A stretch of DNA of 64,000 bases from Streptomyces sp. CoH27 (GCF_020181035.1 NZ_JAIQYY010000008.1:219229-283228); one strand, 5' to 3'. Shown: positions 1 to 11,117, counted from the first letter of the stretch. The notes: generated from the sequence alone by a model not told the origin. A program made the numbers and translations.

Positions 1-288
1 TCCGACGGGGCCGGCCGGGGTGCGGCCGAAACGTCGGTGAACGGCACGGTGTTGCTGGCCCTCGGCTTCGCCGGACTGGCCCGGGGCGACGCGGGAGCCG
101 TCCGGCTGATGGCGCTCGCGGAACGGATGCCGGCGGTACGGGACTTCCCCACCATGTCCCTGACCCGCTCCCGGGAGGCGGCCGAGAACGCCGACAGGGC
201 GGCATACACCGACGCGAGGTCGAAGTACGCCGCCCTGGGACGGGAGGAGGTGCGGGCGGAGGTGCTGAGGGAGCTGACGGCGGGGTGA
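1..288 (+). CDS. 3' end of a truncated gene, possibly regulator tail
   Basis: The reading frame is open from the first base of the window to a TGA at 286-288, so this is the C-terminal 95 codons of a gene that starts upstream. The visible part is Ala/Arg/Glu-rich and looks fully helical, with no membrane segment or recognisable catalytic motif. The composition resembles the helical (TPR-like) tail of actinobacterial BTAD/AfsR-type regulators, but no DNA-binding part is in view, so that is only a guess. The first in-frame ATG/GTG (37 onward) is probably internal. The gene converges on the ABC permease at 310. Confidence 0.55.
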   Translation, partial: SDGAGRGAAETSVNGTVLLALGFAGLARGDAGAVRLMALAERMPAVRDFPTMSLTRSREAAENADRAAYTDARSKYAALGREEVRAEVLRELTAG

Positions 289-309
289 CGCCCCGCCCCT
301 CCCGCGTTC

Positions 310-1104
310 TCACCGCTTCGGCTCGTGGTTGAACGTCGCCCTGGCCCACACATAACCCAGCACCGTCATCCCCACGAACCACGCGACGGCCAGCACCACG
401 TTCTTCGTGCCGATCCCGCTGCCCAGCAGCAGCCCGCGCAGGGTCTCGATGGCGGGCGAGAACGGCTGGTACTCGGCGAACCAGCGGAACCAGCCCGGCA
501 TGGCGTCCACCGGTACGAACGCGCTGGACAGGAACGGCAGCATGACCAGCGGGGTCCCGATGTTGCTGGCCCCCTCGGGGTTGGGGCTCACCAGGCCCAT
601 GCCGACCGCGATCCAGGTCAGCCCGAGGCTGACCAGCGCCATCAGCCCGGCCGCCGCGATCCACTCCACCGGCGTGGCGTTCGGCCGGAAGCCGATGGCC
701 AGTCCGATGCCCAGGACGAGCACCAGAGCCGTCATCGTCTTGATCACGCTGCCGACCACGTGGCCGGTCAGCACGGAGGCACGGGAGATCGCCATGGTGC
801 GGAACCGGGCCATGATGCCCTCGGTCATGTCGGTGCACACGGACACCGCGGTGCCGAGCGAGGTCATGGCCACGGTCAGGAAGAGAATGCCGGGGACGAG
901 GTAGGCGACGTAGTCGGACCGGTTCGCGTGGCCGCCGTTGATGCCCGCGCTCATCACGTTGCCGAAGACGTAGACGAAGAGCAGCAGCAGGATGACCGGG
1001 GTGAGCAGGAGGTTCAGGGTGAGAGAGGGGTAGCGGCGCGCGTGCAGGAGGTTGCGTCGCAGCATGGTGAGGTTGTCGCGGAAGGCGTGGCCGGCGGTGC
1101 TCAT
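310..1104 (-). CDS. ABC-2 type transporter permease (DrrB-like)
   Basis: This is a 264-residue integral membrane protein of the ABC-2 family. About six hydrophobic segments are visible, the first around residues 28-50 (PVILLLLFVYVFGN) and the last near the C-terminus. The stretch with MTEGIMARFRTM and the NPEGASNIGTPL region are typical of daunorubicin-resistance-type (DrrB) permeases. The ATG at 1104 overlaps the TGA of the upstream ATPase gene by four bases (ATGA), implying translational coupling, so the two almost certainly form one exporter. The substrate cannot be told from sequence; DrrAB-like pairs export hydrophobic drugs or lipids. Confidence 0.93.
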   Translation of the reverse strand: MSTAGHAFRDNLTMLRRNLLHARRYPSLTLNLLLTPVILLLLFVYVFGNVMSAGINGGHANRSDYVAYLVPGILFLTVAMTSLGTAVSVCTDMTEGIMARFRTMAISRASVLTGHVVGSVIKTMTALVLVLGIGLAIGFRPNATPVEWIAAAGLMALVSLGLTWIAVGMGLVSPNPEGASNIGTPLVMLPFLSSAFVPVDAMPGWFRWFAEYQPFSPAIETLRGLLLGSGIGTKNVVLAVAWFVGMTVLGYVWARATFNHEPKR

Positions 1105-2096
1105 CGGGCGGTCTCCTTGTCGGCGGTCCGAGCGGTGGTCTGGGGGGCGGTCTGGGCGGGTACGGAACTGCCGGTCAGGGCGAAGAACACGTCGTCGAGG
1201 TCGGGGGTGTGCACGGACAGCTCGTCGGCGTCGATGCCGGCGGCGTCGAGCCAGTCGAGGACGGCCCGCAGCTCGCGCTGGCTGCCGTCGCTGGGGATCT
1301 GGAGGCTGAGGGCGTCGTCGTCCCGGGAGGCCTCGCGCAGCGCGGTCGCCGCCCGCTCGTACGCCGCCGGGTCGGCGAACCGCAGCCGTACATGACCGCC
1401 GGGCACGAGCCGCTTGAGCTCCGCCGCGCTGCCCTGGGCGACGATCCGGCCGCCGTTGAGCACCGCGATCCGGTCGGCGAGCTCGTCGGCCTCGTCCAGG
1501 TACTGGGTGGTGAGGAAGACGGTCGTACCGCCGGAGACCAGCTCGCGGATGATCTGCCACATGGTGTGGCGGCTGCGCGGGTCGAGGCCGGTGGTCGGCT
1601 CGTCGAGGAAGATGATCCGCGGGTTGCCGACCAGGGTCATGGCGATGTCGAGGCGGCGCTTCATGCCGCCGGAGTAGGTGGAGGCGGGCTTCTTCGCGGC
1701 CTCGACCAGATCGAAGCGCTCCAGCAGGTCGGCGGTGACCTGCCGTCCCTCCCGGCGGGAGAGGTGGTGCAGGTCGGCCATCAGCAGCATGTTCTCCTCG
1801 CCGGTGATCAGCCCGTCCACGGCGGAGAACTGCCCGGTGACCCCGATGGCGCCCCGGACCGCGTGGGCCTCGGCGGTGAGGTCGTGCCCGGCGATCCGCG
1901 CCTGGCCCGCGTCGGCGGAGATCAGGGTGGACAGGATGCTGACCGCCGTGGTCTTGCCCGCGCCGTTCGGCCCGAGGAGGGAGAAGATCGTGCCGGCGGG
2001 CACCTGGAAGTCGATGCCGTCGAGGACGGTCTTGTCCCCGTAGGCCTTGCGCAGCCCGGTGGCCGCGATCGCGAGTTCGTGGTCGGTCGTCGTCAT
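1101..2096 (-). CDS. ABC transporter ATP-binding protein (DrrA-like)
   Basis: This is a cytoplasmic ATPase of about 331 residues that powers the permease encoded immediately downstream. Walker A (GPNGAGKTT), the signature region (YSGGMKRRLD) and Walker B (IIFLDEPTTGLD) are intact. The last ~90 residues form the C-terminal extension typical of DrrA proteins, ending near the LDDVFFALTG motif. An ATG at 2096 gives the usual family N-terminus (MTTTDHELAI); an in-frame GTG at 2126 would add ten residues, and neither has a strong Shine-Dalgarno. Inverted repeats at 2139-2181 lie just upstream and suggest control by a TetR- or MarR-like repressor not seen here. Confidence 0.92.
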   Translation of the reverse strand: MTTTDHELAIAATGLRKAYGDKTVLDGIDFQVPAGTIFSLLGPNGAGKTTAVSILSTLISADAGQARIAGHDLTAEAHAVRGAIGVTGQFSAVDGLITGEENMLLMADLHHLSRREGRQVTADLLERFDLVEAAKKPASTYSGGMKRRLDIAMTLVGNPRIIFLDEPTTGLDPRSRHTMWQIIRELVSGGTTVFLTTQYLDEADELADRIAVLNGGRIVAQGSAAELKRLVPGGHVRLRFADPAAYERAATALREASRDDDALSLQIPSDGSQRELRAVLDWLDAAGIDADELSVHTPDLDDVFFALTGSSVPAQTAPQTTARTADKETAR

Positions 2097-2138
2097 GCCG
2101 TAGAGCGTGCGGCGGGGGCGGTTCACGGCGGCTTCAAC

Positions 2139-2181
2139 CGGGTTTCAGCCGCCGGGGAGGGCTTCAGCACGCTGAAACCCG
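2139..2181. promoter_or_regulatory. inverted repeat upstream of the DrrAB-like exporter
   Basis: Perfect 11-bp arms, CGGGTTTCAGC at 2139-2149 and GCTGAAACCCG at 2171-2181, flank a 21-bp spacer. The right half also contains a tighter palindrome, TTCAGC-AC-GCTGAA, at 2163-2176. The site lies between the exporter start and the divergent nadE start at 2257. This fits a repressor operator for one or both genes. The regulator is not identified. Confidence 0.5.
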
Positions 2182-2256
2182 CAGGTGGGCGGCGGGTGGA
2201 GACACGGCGTTTAGGCTTCCCTCGTAGGAAAGTCGCATCGGAAAGAGGGCGTCCCG

Positions 2257-4293
<2,037 letters not shown>

Positions 4294-4297
4294 GCGC

Positions 4298-5038
4298 TCA
4301 GTTGTTCCAGGTCTCGTCGTACGGGTCCTGCGGCACCGGTACCGGCTGTGCCGAGGTGACCTTCAGATAGGGGATCGGGCCGTTGTTGACGGGGTCGCGG
4401 CTCAGCCGGGGGCTGTAGCTGCCGGTCACCGTCAGCCAGGCGTCCGGCCGCAGCACGGGGGGCAGTTGGCCGGTCAGCGCGATCTTGACCGGCTGGGCGT
4501 CCGCGGCACAGCAGTTGAGGGCCATGCGCACCAGGTACGGCGCGCCCGAGCCGTCCAGCGCGAGGAATCCGGTGACCTGGACCGTCCGGCCGTCCAGGGA
4601 GCGGCCGTTGCCGTAGGCGGCGCGGGAGGCGTAGTCGACCACGGACAGCTGCACCGGCCCGCTGCCACCGGGCAACGGCCCGAGGCCGTACGGCTTTTGC
4701 AGCGCCGTACCGGAGCGCAGGGCGCTGTACGAGCCCAGCGCGGGCGGGGCGATGAGGATGAGGGCGAGGAGGGGGAGCAGGAGCAGCCAGGAGATGCGGG
4801 GCTCGGGGTGGGCGTGTCCTTCGTGGGCGTGGCCTTCGTGGGGCTGGTGCCGCAGGCGATGGCGCTTGCGCTCGTACCAGACGGTCGCCAGCGCCCCCGC
4901 GATCAGCACCGCGCCCGAGGCCAGCAGCAGCGGTTGCAGGCCCGCCTTGACGTAGCGCAGATACAGATCGGTGCTGCCCGCGTGCAGCAGGGCGGCGCCG
5001 AGCAGGAACATGACGGCGGCCTGGGACTGACGGTTCAC
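4298..5038 (-). CDS. TIGR03943 family putative permease subunit
   Basis: This 246-residue membrane protein is of the TIGR03943 (YcgQ) type. Two N-terminal hydrophobic segments are followed by a His-rich linker (HEGHAHEGHAHPEP, about residues 68-82), a further membrane segment and an extracytoplasmic domain with a Cys pair (ALNCCAADA). The GTG start at 5038 overlaps the TGA of the upstream permease gene by four bases (GTGA). In other bacteria such proteins are paired with DUF318 permeases and sometimes belong to zinc-responsive regulons; the His-rich linker would suit metal binding. No Zur-like box was seen upstream, so the substrate is unassigned. Confidence 0.85.
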   Translation of the reverse strand: MNRQSQAAVMFLLGAALLHAGSTDLYLRYVKAGLQPLLLASGAVLIAGALATVWYERKRHRLRHQPHEGHAHEGHAHPEPRISWLLLLPLLALILIAPPALGSYSALRSGTALQKPYGLGPLPGGSGPVQLSVVDYASRAAYGNGRSLDGRTVQVTGFLALDGSGAPYLVRMALNCCAADAQPVKIALTGQLPPVLRPDAWLTVTGSYSPRLSRDPVNNGPIPYLKVTSAQPVPVPQDPYDETWNN

Positions 5039-6051
5039 AGGAGCACCGTCCCGGTCACCACGGCGCCCGCGACGGCCATCACGAACGTGACGGGGGCGAA
5101 GCGCAGGGCGAAGGTACGGCCGAAGGTGCCGGCCTGCATCGCGAACAGCTTGAGGTCGATCATCGGGCCCACCACCAGGAACACCAGCTTGGCCGTCAGG
5201 GAGAACTGGGTGAGGGAGGCCGCGACGAACGCGTCCGCCTCCGAGCAGATGGACAGCAGCACGGCGAGGACGGCCAGGGCGAGGATCGCGACCAGGGGAT
5301 TGCCGGCGGCCGTGCGCAGCCAGGACGCCGGGGCCACCGCCTTCAGGGTCGCGGCGGCCATCGCGCCGAGCACCAGGAAGCCGCCGGCGTGCACCGTGTC
5401 GTGCCGTACCGAGTTCCAGAACGCCTCCCCCTTGGTCGCGCCCTCGTGCGCGCCGTGGGCCGGCGGGCGCAGCCAGTCGGTGCGGCCCAGCCGCTGCCAC
5501 AGCCAGCCCATCGCACACGCCACCAGCAGGCTCGCGGCGAACCGGCCGAGGACCATCTCCGGGTTGCGCGGGAAGGCGACGGCGGTGGCGGTCAGCACGA
5601 TCGGGTTGATCGCGGGGGCGGAGAGGAGGAAGGCGAGGGCGGCGGCGGGGGTGACTCCCCTGCGCACCAGCGCGCCCGCCACCGGCACCGACGCGCACTC
5701 GCAGCCCGGCAGGATCGCGCCCGCGACTCCGGCCACCGGGACGGCCAGGGCGGGGCGGCTGGGCAGAGCGCGGGCGAAGAAGGACGGCGGCACGAACACC
5801 GCGAGCGCCGCCGAGAGCAGCACGCCGAGCACCAGGAAGGGCAGCGCCTGCACGGTCACCGCGACGAACACCGTCATCCAGCTCTGCATCAACGGGGTGC
5901 CGAGGAGCCCGCGGATCGGGGACTGGGCGAGCACCGCCAGCACCAGCAGCAGGGTCAGCACCAGCGAGGAGTTGCCCCGTCGGCTCTCCGCCCCGGTTTC
6001 GGTTCCGGGGCCGGTCTCCGTGCCGGGCGGGGCTTCTTCGGTGATGGCCAC
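5035..6051 (-). CDS. DUF318/UPF0718 family permease
   Basis: This 338-residue polytopic membrane protein belongs to the predicted permease family COG0701. It has about eight hydrophobic segments and the family signature around PGCECASVPVAGAL and SAPAINPIVL in the first half, with a related ICSEADAFVAASL motif in the second half. That suggests two inverted-repeat-like halves. The Cys residues (CEC, CSE) are conserved and may bind metal, which is inference. The GTG start at 6051 is preceded by GGAGG at good spacing. It is the first gene of a two-gene unit with the TIGR03943 subunit and diverges from the RCK protein gene. Confidence 0.87.
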   Translation of the reverse strand: MAITEEAPPGTETGPGTETGAESRRGNSSLVLTLLLVLAVLAQSPIRGLLGTPLMQSWMTVFVAVTVQALPFLVLGVLLSAALAVFVPPSFFARALPSRPALAVPVAGVAGAILPGCECASVPVAGALVRRGVTPAAALAFLLSAPAINPIVLTATAVAFPRNPEMVLGRFAASLLVACAMGWLWQRLGRTDWLRPPAHGAHEGATKGEAFWNSVRHDTVHAGGFLVLGAMAAATLKAVAPASWLRTAAGNPLVAILALAVLAVLLSICSEADAFVAASLTQFSLTAKLVFLVVGPMIDLKLFAMQAGTFGRTFALRFAPVTFVMAVAGAVVTGTVLL

Positions 6052-6167
6052 GGGTGGTTACCTCCGGCTGGCTGTCCTGGCTCGCTCCCCCTGCGTACGC
6101 GCATGGTCCCTCGGGCGTTCACACCGTTGCTGGAACCACTCCTCTCCTTGGGGCACTCTTTTCCCTC

Positions 6168-8105
6168 GTGGCGAGCGTTCCGTATCAAGGGGGGCCGGGG
6201 GGTGGTGCCCCGGCGGCGCACATGGTGGTGTGCGGTGACGACGGGCTCGCGCACCGGCTGGCGGCCGAGTTGCGCGGGGTCTACGGCGAGCAGGTCACCC
6301 TGGTGCTGCCACCGAACGAGCGCACCGCCCGTCCTCCGGTCGTCGGCCGGGCCCGCGCCGCGTCGGCGGCGCTGTTCGACCGTATGGTCAGCGCCGCGGT
6401 GAACCGGGCGGGCGCCGTCACCGGGACTGCGACGGCGCCGGCGAGTGCGGCCAGTGGCGCGGGCGGGGCCGACGGGCCCCGGGTGCTGGAGGCCGCCGAC
6501 CTCACCGAGGCCGTTCTCGCCGAGGCCGGGGTGGAGCGGGCCGCCGCGCTCGCCCTCGTCTTCGACGACGACGAGACCAACATCCGCGCCGCGCTGACCG
6601 CCCGCCGGCTCAACCCCCGCCTCCGGCTCGTCCTCCGGCTCTACAACCGCCGGTTGGGCCAGCACATCGAGGAACTCCTCGACCAGGCGGCCGCGTTGGC
6701 GACGGGCGGCGGCGAGGGCGGCGCGGACGCCTCCACGACCGTGCTGTCCGACGCCGACACCGCCGCGCCCGCGCTCGCCGCCACCGCCGTCGCCGGCACC
6801 AGCAAGGTCGTGCAGACCGAGGGGCTGCTGCTGCGGGCCGTGGAACGCCCGCTGCCCGAGGGCGGGCCGGCCGCCGGCTCCGGGCTGCCGACGCTGGCCC
6901 TGCTGTCGGGCAACGACCCCGCCGCCACGGCAGGTACGGACGAGCACGACGGCACCGCGGAGCAGGAGCCCCGGCTGCTGCCGGACGACGAGGAGGTGGA
7001 ACGGGGGCGGGCCGCCGGGCGGACGGCCCTGGTGCTGGAGCAGGCGTCGGCGGCGGTCGGCCCGGAGCCGGCCACGCCCGGCCGCCGGAGGAGGGGCGGT
7101 CGCGGGGCGGGCGGTCGCGGGGTGGGTGGCGTGCCGCCCCTCGCCTCCCTCTTCTCCCGGCGGCTGCGCTGGTCGCTGGCCGGCATCGTGGGCTGTGTCG
7201 TCGCGCTCGCCGTCTCACTGTGGCTGGTGACCGGTATCCACCCCCTGGGCGCCTTCTACCTCACGCTCCTCGACCTGTTCGCCATCGACAACCCCGCCAT
7301 CGGTGACTCGTTGGGCCGCCAGATCCTCCAACTCCTCTCCGGTCTCGTCGGGTTGCTGCTGCTGCCGGTACTGCTGGCGGCCGTGCTGGAGGCGCTCGGC
7401 ACCTTCCGCACCGCCTCCGCCCTGCGCAAACCGCCGCGCGGCCTCGGCGGGCATGTGGTGCTGCTCGGGCTCGGGAAGATCGGCACCCGGGTGCTGACCC
7501 GGCTGCGCGAGCTGAACGTCCCCGTCGTGTGCGTGGAGTCCGACCCGGAGGCGCGTGGCCTCGCGACCGCGCGCAGCCTGCGGGTGCCGGTGGTCCTGGG
7601 TGATGTCACCCAGGAGGGTGTGCTGGAGGCCGCCAAGATCCACCGGGCGTACGCCCTGCTCGCCGTGACCAGCGCCGACACCACGAACCTGGAGGCCGTG
7701 CTGTACGCGCGCACCGTACGCCCCGATCTGCGGGTGGTGCTGCGCCTCTACGACGACGACTTCGCCACCGCGGTGTACCGCACGCTCCGGGCCGCGTACC
7801 CGCACGCCCTGACCCGGAGCCGCAGCGTCACGCACCTGGCCGCGCCCGCGTTCGCCGGGGCGATGCTGGGCCGGCAGGTGCTGGGCGCGATCCCCGTGGA
7901 GCGCAGGGTCCTGCTCTTCGCCGCGGTGGACGTCGCCGCCCACCCCCAGCTGGAGGGCCGCACGGTCCGCGAGGCCTTCCGGGCCGGTTCCTGGCGTGTC
8001 CTGGCCCTGGAGGGCCGCACCGACACGGCCCCCGACCACGTCCTGGAGAAGGGCGACCGGGTCGTCGTGGCCGCCACCCGCCGGGGCCTGGCGGAACTCC
8101 GCTGA
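6168..8105 (+). CDS. membrane protein with two TrkA-N (RCK) domains
   Basis: This protein of about 645 residues probably regulates or forms a cation transport system. It has an N-terminal Rossmann-like domain (VVCGDDGLAHRLAAEL), an Ala/Gly-rich linker, a central membrane part with two hydrophobic segments and a re-entrant-like stretch between them, and a second RCK_N domain with the nucleotide-binding motif LLGLGKIGTRVL followed by a C-terminal RCK_C-like region. The segment between the two helices lacks a TVGYG selectivity filter. The start is uncertain: a GTG at 6168 is used here, an ATG at 6222 is possible, and the frame stays open to 6054. Confidence 0.82.
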   Translation: MASVPYQGGPGGGAPAAHMVVCGDDGLAHRLAAELRGVYGEQVTLVLPPNERTARPPVVGRARAASAALFDRMVSAAVNRAGAVTGTATAPASAASGAGGADGPRVLEAADLTEAVLAEAGVERAAALALVFDDDETNIRAALTARRLNPRLRLVLRLYNRRLGQHIEELLDQAAALATGGGEGGADASTTVLSDADTAAPALAATAVAGTSKVVQTEGLLLRAVERPLPEGGPAAGSGLPTLALLSGNDPAATAGTDEHDGTAEQEPRLLPDDEEVERGRAAGRTALVLEQASAAVGPEPATPGRRRRGGRGAGGRGVGGVPPLASLFSRRLRWSLAGIVGCVVALAVSLWLVTGIHPLGAFYLTLLDLFAIDNPAIGDSLGRQILQLLSGLVGLLLLPVLLAAVLEALGTFRTASALRKPPRGLGGHVVLLGLGKIGTRVLTRLRELNVPVVCVESDPEARGLATARSLRVPVVLGDVTQEGVLEAAKIHRAYALLAVTSADTTNLEAVLYARTVRPDLRVVLRLYDDDFATAVYRTLRAAYPHALTRSRSVTHLAAPAFAGAMLGRQVLGAIPVERRVLLFAAVDVAAHPQLEGRTVREAFRAGSWRVLALEGRTDTAPDHVLEKGDRVVVAATRRGLAELR

Positions 8106-8168
8106 CCGCCAGGGCCCTGATCAGGCGCCGCACTTTTCCTCCGACCTGATCCGCCGGACAGGCCCTAC

Positions 8169-9986
8169 CTACGCCCCCGGCAGGTGTCTCGCCGCGAAGT
8201 CCATCTCCAGGCGGACCTGCTTGATGCGTTCGTCCACGACCAGCGAGCCGTGGCCGGCGTCGTAGCGGTAGACCTCGTGCACCGCGCCCCTCGCCTCCAG
8301 GCGCTTGACGTAGTTGTCGATCTGGCGGATCGGGCAGCGCGGGTCGTTGACACCCGCCGAGATGTAGACCGGTGCCTTGACCTGGTCGACGTAGGTCAGC
8401 GGGGAGGACGCCGCGAAGCGCTCCGGGACCTCCTCGGGGGTGCCCCCGAGCAGGGTGCGGTCCATGGCCTTCAGGGCCTCCATCTCGTCGTGGTACGCGG
8501 TGACGTAGTCCGCGACGGGCACGACCGCGATGCCCACCGTCCACGCGTCGGGCTGGGTGCCGATGCCGAGCAGGGTGAGATAGCCGCCCCAGGAGCCGCC
8601 GGTGAGGACCAGGCGGCTGGGGTCGGCGAGGCCCGAGGACACCGCCCACTCGCGGACCGCCGCCACGTCCTCCAGCTCGATCAGGCCGACCCGGTGCTTC
8701 AGCGCGTCGGTCCAGGCCCGGCCGTACCCCGTGGAGCCGCGGTAGTTGACGCGGATCACGGCGTAGCCCTGGTCGACCCAGGCGGCCGGGCCCGCGGCGA
8801 AGGAGTCGCTGTCGTGCCAGGTCGGGCCGCCGTGCAGGTCGAAGACCGTGGGGAGGGGGCCGGTGGCGCCGACCGGCTTCTGGACCAGGGCGTGGATGCG
8901 GCCGCCGGGCCCCTCCACCCACACGTCCTCCACCGGCACCGACGGCGGGCAGACAATACCCGGCGGGTCCAGCACGACCCCGCCGGAGGTGGAGCGCACG
9001 GCCGGCGGCTCCTCGGCCGACGACCACAGGTACTCCACGCTGCCGTCGGGGCGGGCCGTGGCGCCGGAGACCGTGCCGGGCGGGGTGGAGATGCGGGTCA
9101 GCTCGCGCGTGGCGAGGTCGAAGCGGAACAGCTCGCTGCGGGCCTCGAAGCCGTGCGCGATGAGCAGGGCCGAGCCGTCCGGATACCACTCGGCGCTGAC
9201 GTCACCGGGCAGCTCCAGGTCGAGGTCGGTCTGCTCGCCCGTCGCCACGTCCCACACCAGCGGCTCCCAGCGGCCCCGGCGCTGATGGCCGATGAGCAGG
9301 CGGGCATCGCCCTCGACGGGGGCGAAGCCGAGCACCTCCAGGCCCAGCTCCTGCGTGCCGCCCTTGGTGTCGTCCAGCTCGGCGACCGTCGTGCCGTCCG
9401 GGCGCAGCACGCGCAGCGCCGCGTGCATCGCATCGCCGTGCTCGGTGTGCTCGACGGCGATCAGGGTGCCGTCGTGGGAGAGGTCGCCGACGCCCGCCGA
9501 CTCGCGGTGCCGGTAGATCTCGGCCGGGGCCTCGCCCTCGCGCGCGAGGTGGATCGTCGTACCGTCCTCGTCCGTGGAGCGGCCGACGACCGCCGTGCGT
9601 CCGTCGCGGGCCAGGGCCAGGCCGGCCGGGTAGGAGGGGGCGAGGCCGGGGACCGCCGGCTCGGCCGCGCCGCCCGCGAAGGGCTGGCGGCGCCAGATGC
9701 CGAACTCGTCGCCGTCCTTGTCGTCGAACCACCAGATCCAGGTGCCGTCCGGGGAGAGCACGCCGTCCGTCGTGCCGTTCGGCCGGTCCGTCGCCTGCCG
9801 CTGCTCGCCCGACGCCCGGTCCCAGGCATACAGCTCGTACGTCCCCGTCGCGTTCGACACGAACAGGGAGCGGTGCGGCGCGTCCTCCGCCCAGTCGGGC
9901 AGCGACACCCGTGGCGCCCGGAAGCGCTTCTCCCAGTCCGGCGTGGCCGGCGCACTGTGCGTGCCCGGCCGGTTGCTCTCACTCAT
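8169..9986 (-). CDS. S9 family prolyl oligopeptidase
   Basis: This is a cytoplasmic serine peptidase of about 605 residues with no signal peptide. The N-terminal two thirds form a WD40-like beta-propeller with repeated DG motifs such as SPDGTWIWW. The C-terminal alpha/beta-hydrolase domain has the nucleophile elbow GGSWGGY, the Asp in AGVNDPRCPIRQ and the His in YDAGHGS, so the triad is complete. The family cleaves short peptides, often after Pro or as acyl-aminoacyl peptidases. ATGs at 9986 and 9998 are both possible and neither has a strong ribosome-binding site. It converges on the RCK gene across 63 bases. Confidence 0.93.
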   Translation of the reverse strand: MSESNRPGTHSAPATPDWEKRFRAPRVSLPDWAEDAPHRSLFVSNATGTYELYAWDRASGEQRQATDRPNGTTDGVLSPDGTWIWWFDDKDGDEFGIWRRQPFAGGAAEPAVPGLAPSYPAGLALARDGRTAVVGRSTDEDGTTIHLAREGEAPAEIYRHRESAGVGDLSHDGTLIAVEHTEHGDAMHAALRVLRPDGTTVAELDDTKGGTQELGLEVLGFAPVEGDARLLIGHQRRGRWEPLVWDVATGEQTDLDLELPGDVSAEWYPDGSALLIAHGFEARSELFRFDLATRELTRISTPPGTVSGATARPDGSVEYLWSSAEEPPAVRSTSGGVVLDPPGIVCPPSVPVEDVWVEGPGGRIHALVQKPVGATGPLPTVFDLHGGPTWHDSDSFAAGPAAWVDQGYAVIRVNYRGSTGYGRAWTDALKHRVGLIELEDVAAVREWAVSSGLADPSRLVLTGGSWGGYLTLLGIGTQPDAWTVGIAVVPVADYVTAYHDEMEALKAMDRTLLGGTPEEVPERFAASSPLTYVDQVKAPVYISAGVNDPRCPIRQIDNYVKRLEARGAVHEVYRYDAGHGSLVVDERIKQVRLEMDFAARHLPGA

Positions 9987-9999
9987 CACCCCAGTCATG

Positions 10000-10309
10000 C
10001 GCCCATACTGCCTGGCCGCGCCGACAATTGTGTGGCGAGTGTCCGCAGCCTGTGGATAACTTCCCGGCCATGACCGCCGCCCCCCTCCTCCGCGTCCGTC
10101 CCCTCGAACCGGCGCGAGGACAACCCGTTCCATGTGGGACGAAAGGGTCCCGGTCCCATGTCGCGGGCGATTTCTCCGACCTCGACGGCTTCCACCGCTT
10201 CCACCGCTTCCCGGCCGGCCACCCGCGCATCCCGCTGATCTGCTTCCTGAGAGCCGCCAGACCCTGAGGGGCCGCCCCGCGGGCGGGCGGGCGGCGGGGG
10301 CGCCGTACC
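10000..10309. other. intergenic region, no gene seen
   Basis: This stretch of about 310 bases separates the divergent S9 peptidase and SURF1-like genes and should hold both promoters. A short CTTCCACCG repeat is present around 10188-10210. No convincing short gene, RNA fold or strong palindrome was found. Confidence 0.4.
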
Positions 10310-11113
10310 GTGGAGGGCGTGTACCGGTTTCTGCTGACACCCCGCTGGTGGGGCATCAACGTCTTCGTGCTGCTCGCCATCCCGTTCTGCATCTTCATGG
10401 GGTCGTGGCAGCTGAGCCGGTTCGAGGGGCGGGTGCACGACAGCCGCGCCGCGACGCAGCAGGCCGCCTCCGACCGGCACGAGACCGCACAGCCGCTGGA
10501 CCGGATGCTGCCCGTCGACAAGGCGACCTCCGGCCGCCGGGTCAGCGCGCACGGGCGGTACGGCACCCAGCTGCTGGTGCCCGGCCGGCAGGTCGACGGC
10601 AAGAGCGGCTTCTACGTCCTGACCCTGCTGCGCACCGGCTCCGGTAAGTCCCTGCCGGTGGTCCGGGGCTGGCTGCCCGGCACGGCGGACGCGGCGAAGG
10701 CCCCGGCCCCGCCCACCGGTGAGGTCACCGTCACCGGCGCGCTCCAGGCCTCCGAGACGCCGGGCGACAACGGCGTCAGCGCGGGCGGCGGACTCCCCTC
10801 GGGCCAGACGGCGGCGATCAGCTCGGCCTCGCTGGTGAACCTGGTGCCGGACAAGCTGTACGACGCCTGGATCACCCTCGACAAGGCCGACTCCGGCATG
10901 AAGGCCGTCCCCGCGAGCGCCCCGCAGGGCACCGGCCTGGACCTGAAGGCCTTCCAGAACCTCGGCTACACCGGCGAGTGGTTCGTCTTCGCCGGCTTCG
11001 TGGTCTTCATGTGGTTCCGCCTGCTGCGCCGCGAGGCGGAGGCGGTACGGGACGCCGAGCTGGGCCTGGTGCCGGAGGAGGAGACGGCTCCGGCGACGGT
11101 GAGCGCCCCGTAG
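10310..11113 (+). CDS. SURF1 family membrane protein
   Basis: This 267-residue protein resembles SURF1/Shy1 proteins, which assist assembly of cytochrome c oxidase. It shows the family plan: an N-terminal membrane helix (VFVLLAIPFCIFMGSW, about residues 20-36) followed immediately by the WQLSR motif, a large extracytoplasmic domain with VVRGWLPG, and a second membrane helix near residue 225 (WFVFAGFVVFMWF). A GTG at 10310 is used; another GTG three codons later is equally possible. It is monocistronic and converges on the gene ending at 11191. The function rests on family knowledge. Confidence 0.9.
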   Translation: MEGVYRFLLTPRWWGINVFVLLAIPFCIFMGSWQLSRFEGRVHDSRAATQQAASDRHETAQPLDRMLPVDKATSGRRVSAHGRYGTQLLVPGRQVDGKSGFYVLTLLRTGSGKSLPVVRGWLPGTADAAKAPAPPTGEVTVTGALQASETPGDNGVSAGGGLPSGQTAAISSASLVNLVPDKLYDAWITLDKADSGMKAVPASAPQGTGLDLKAFQNLGYTGEWFVFAGFVVFMWFRLLRREAEAVRDAELGLVPEEETAPATVSAP

Positions 11114-11117
11114 CGAC

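Noticed and set aside
10132..10647. Alternative reading frame overlapping the SURF1-like gene start
   Set aside because: The product is Arg/Pro-rich without motifs and conflicts with the clear SURF1 frame on the same strand.
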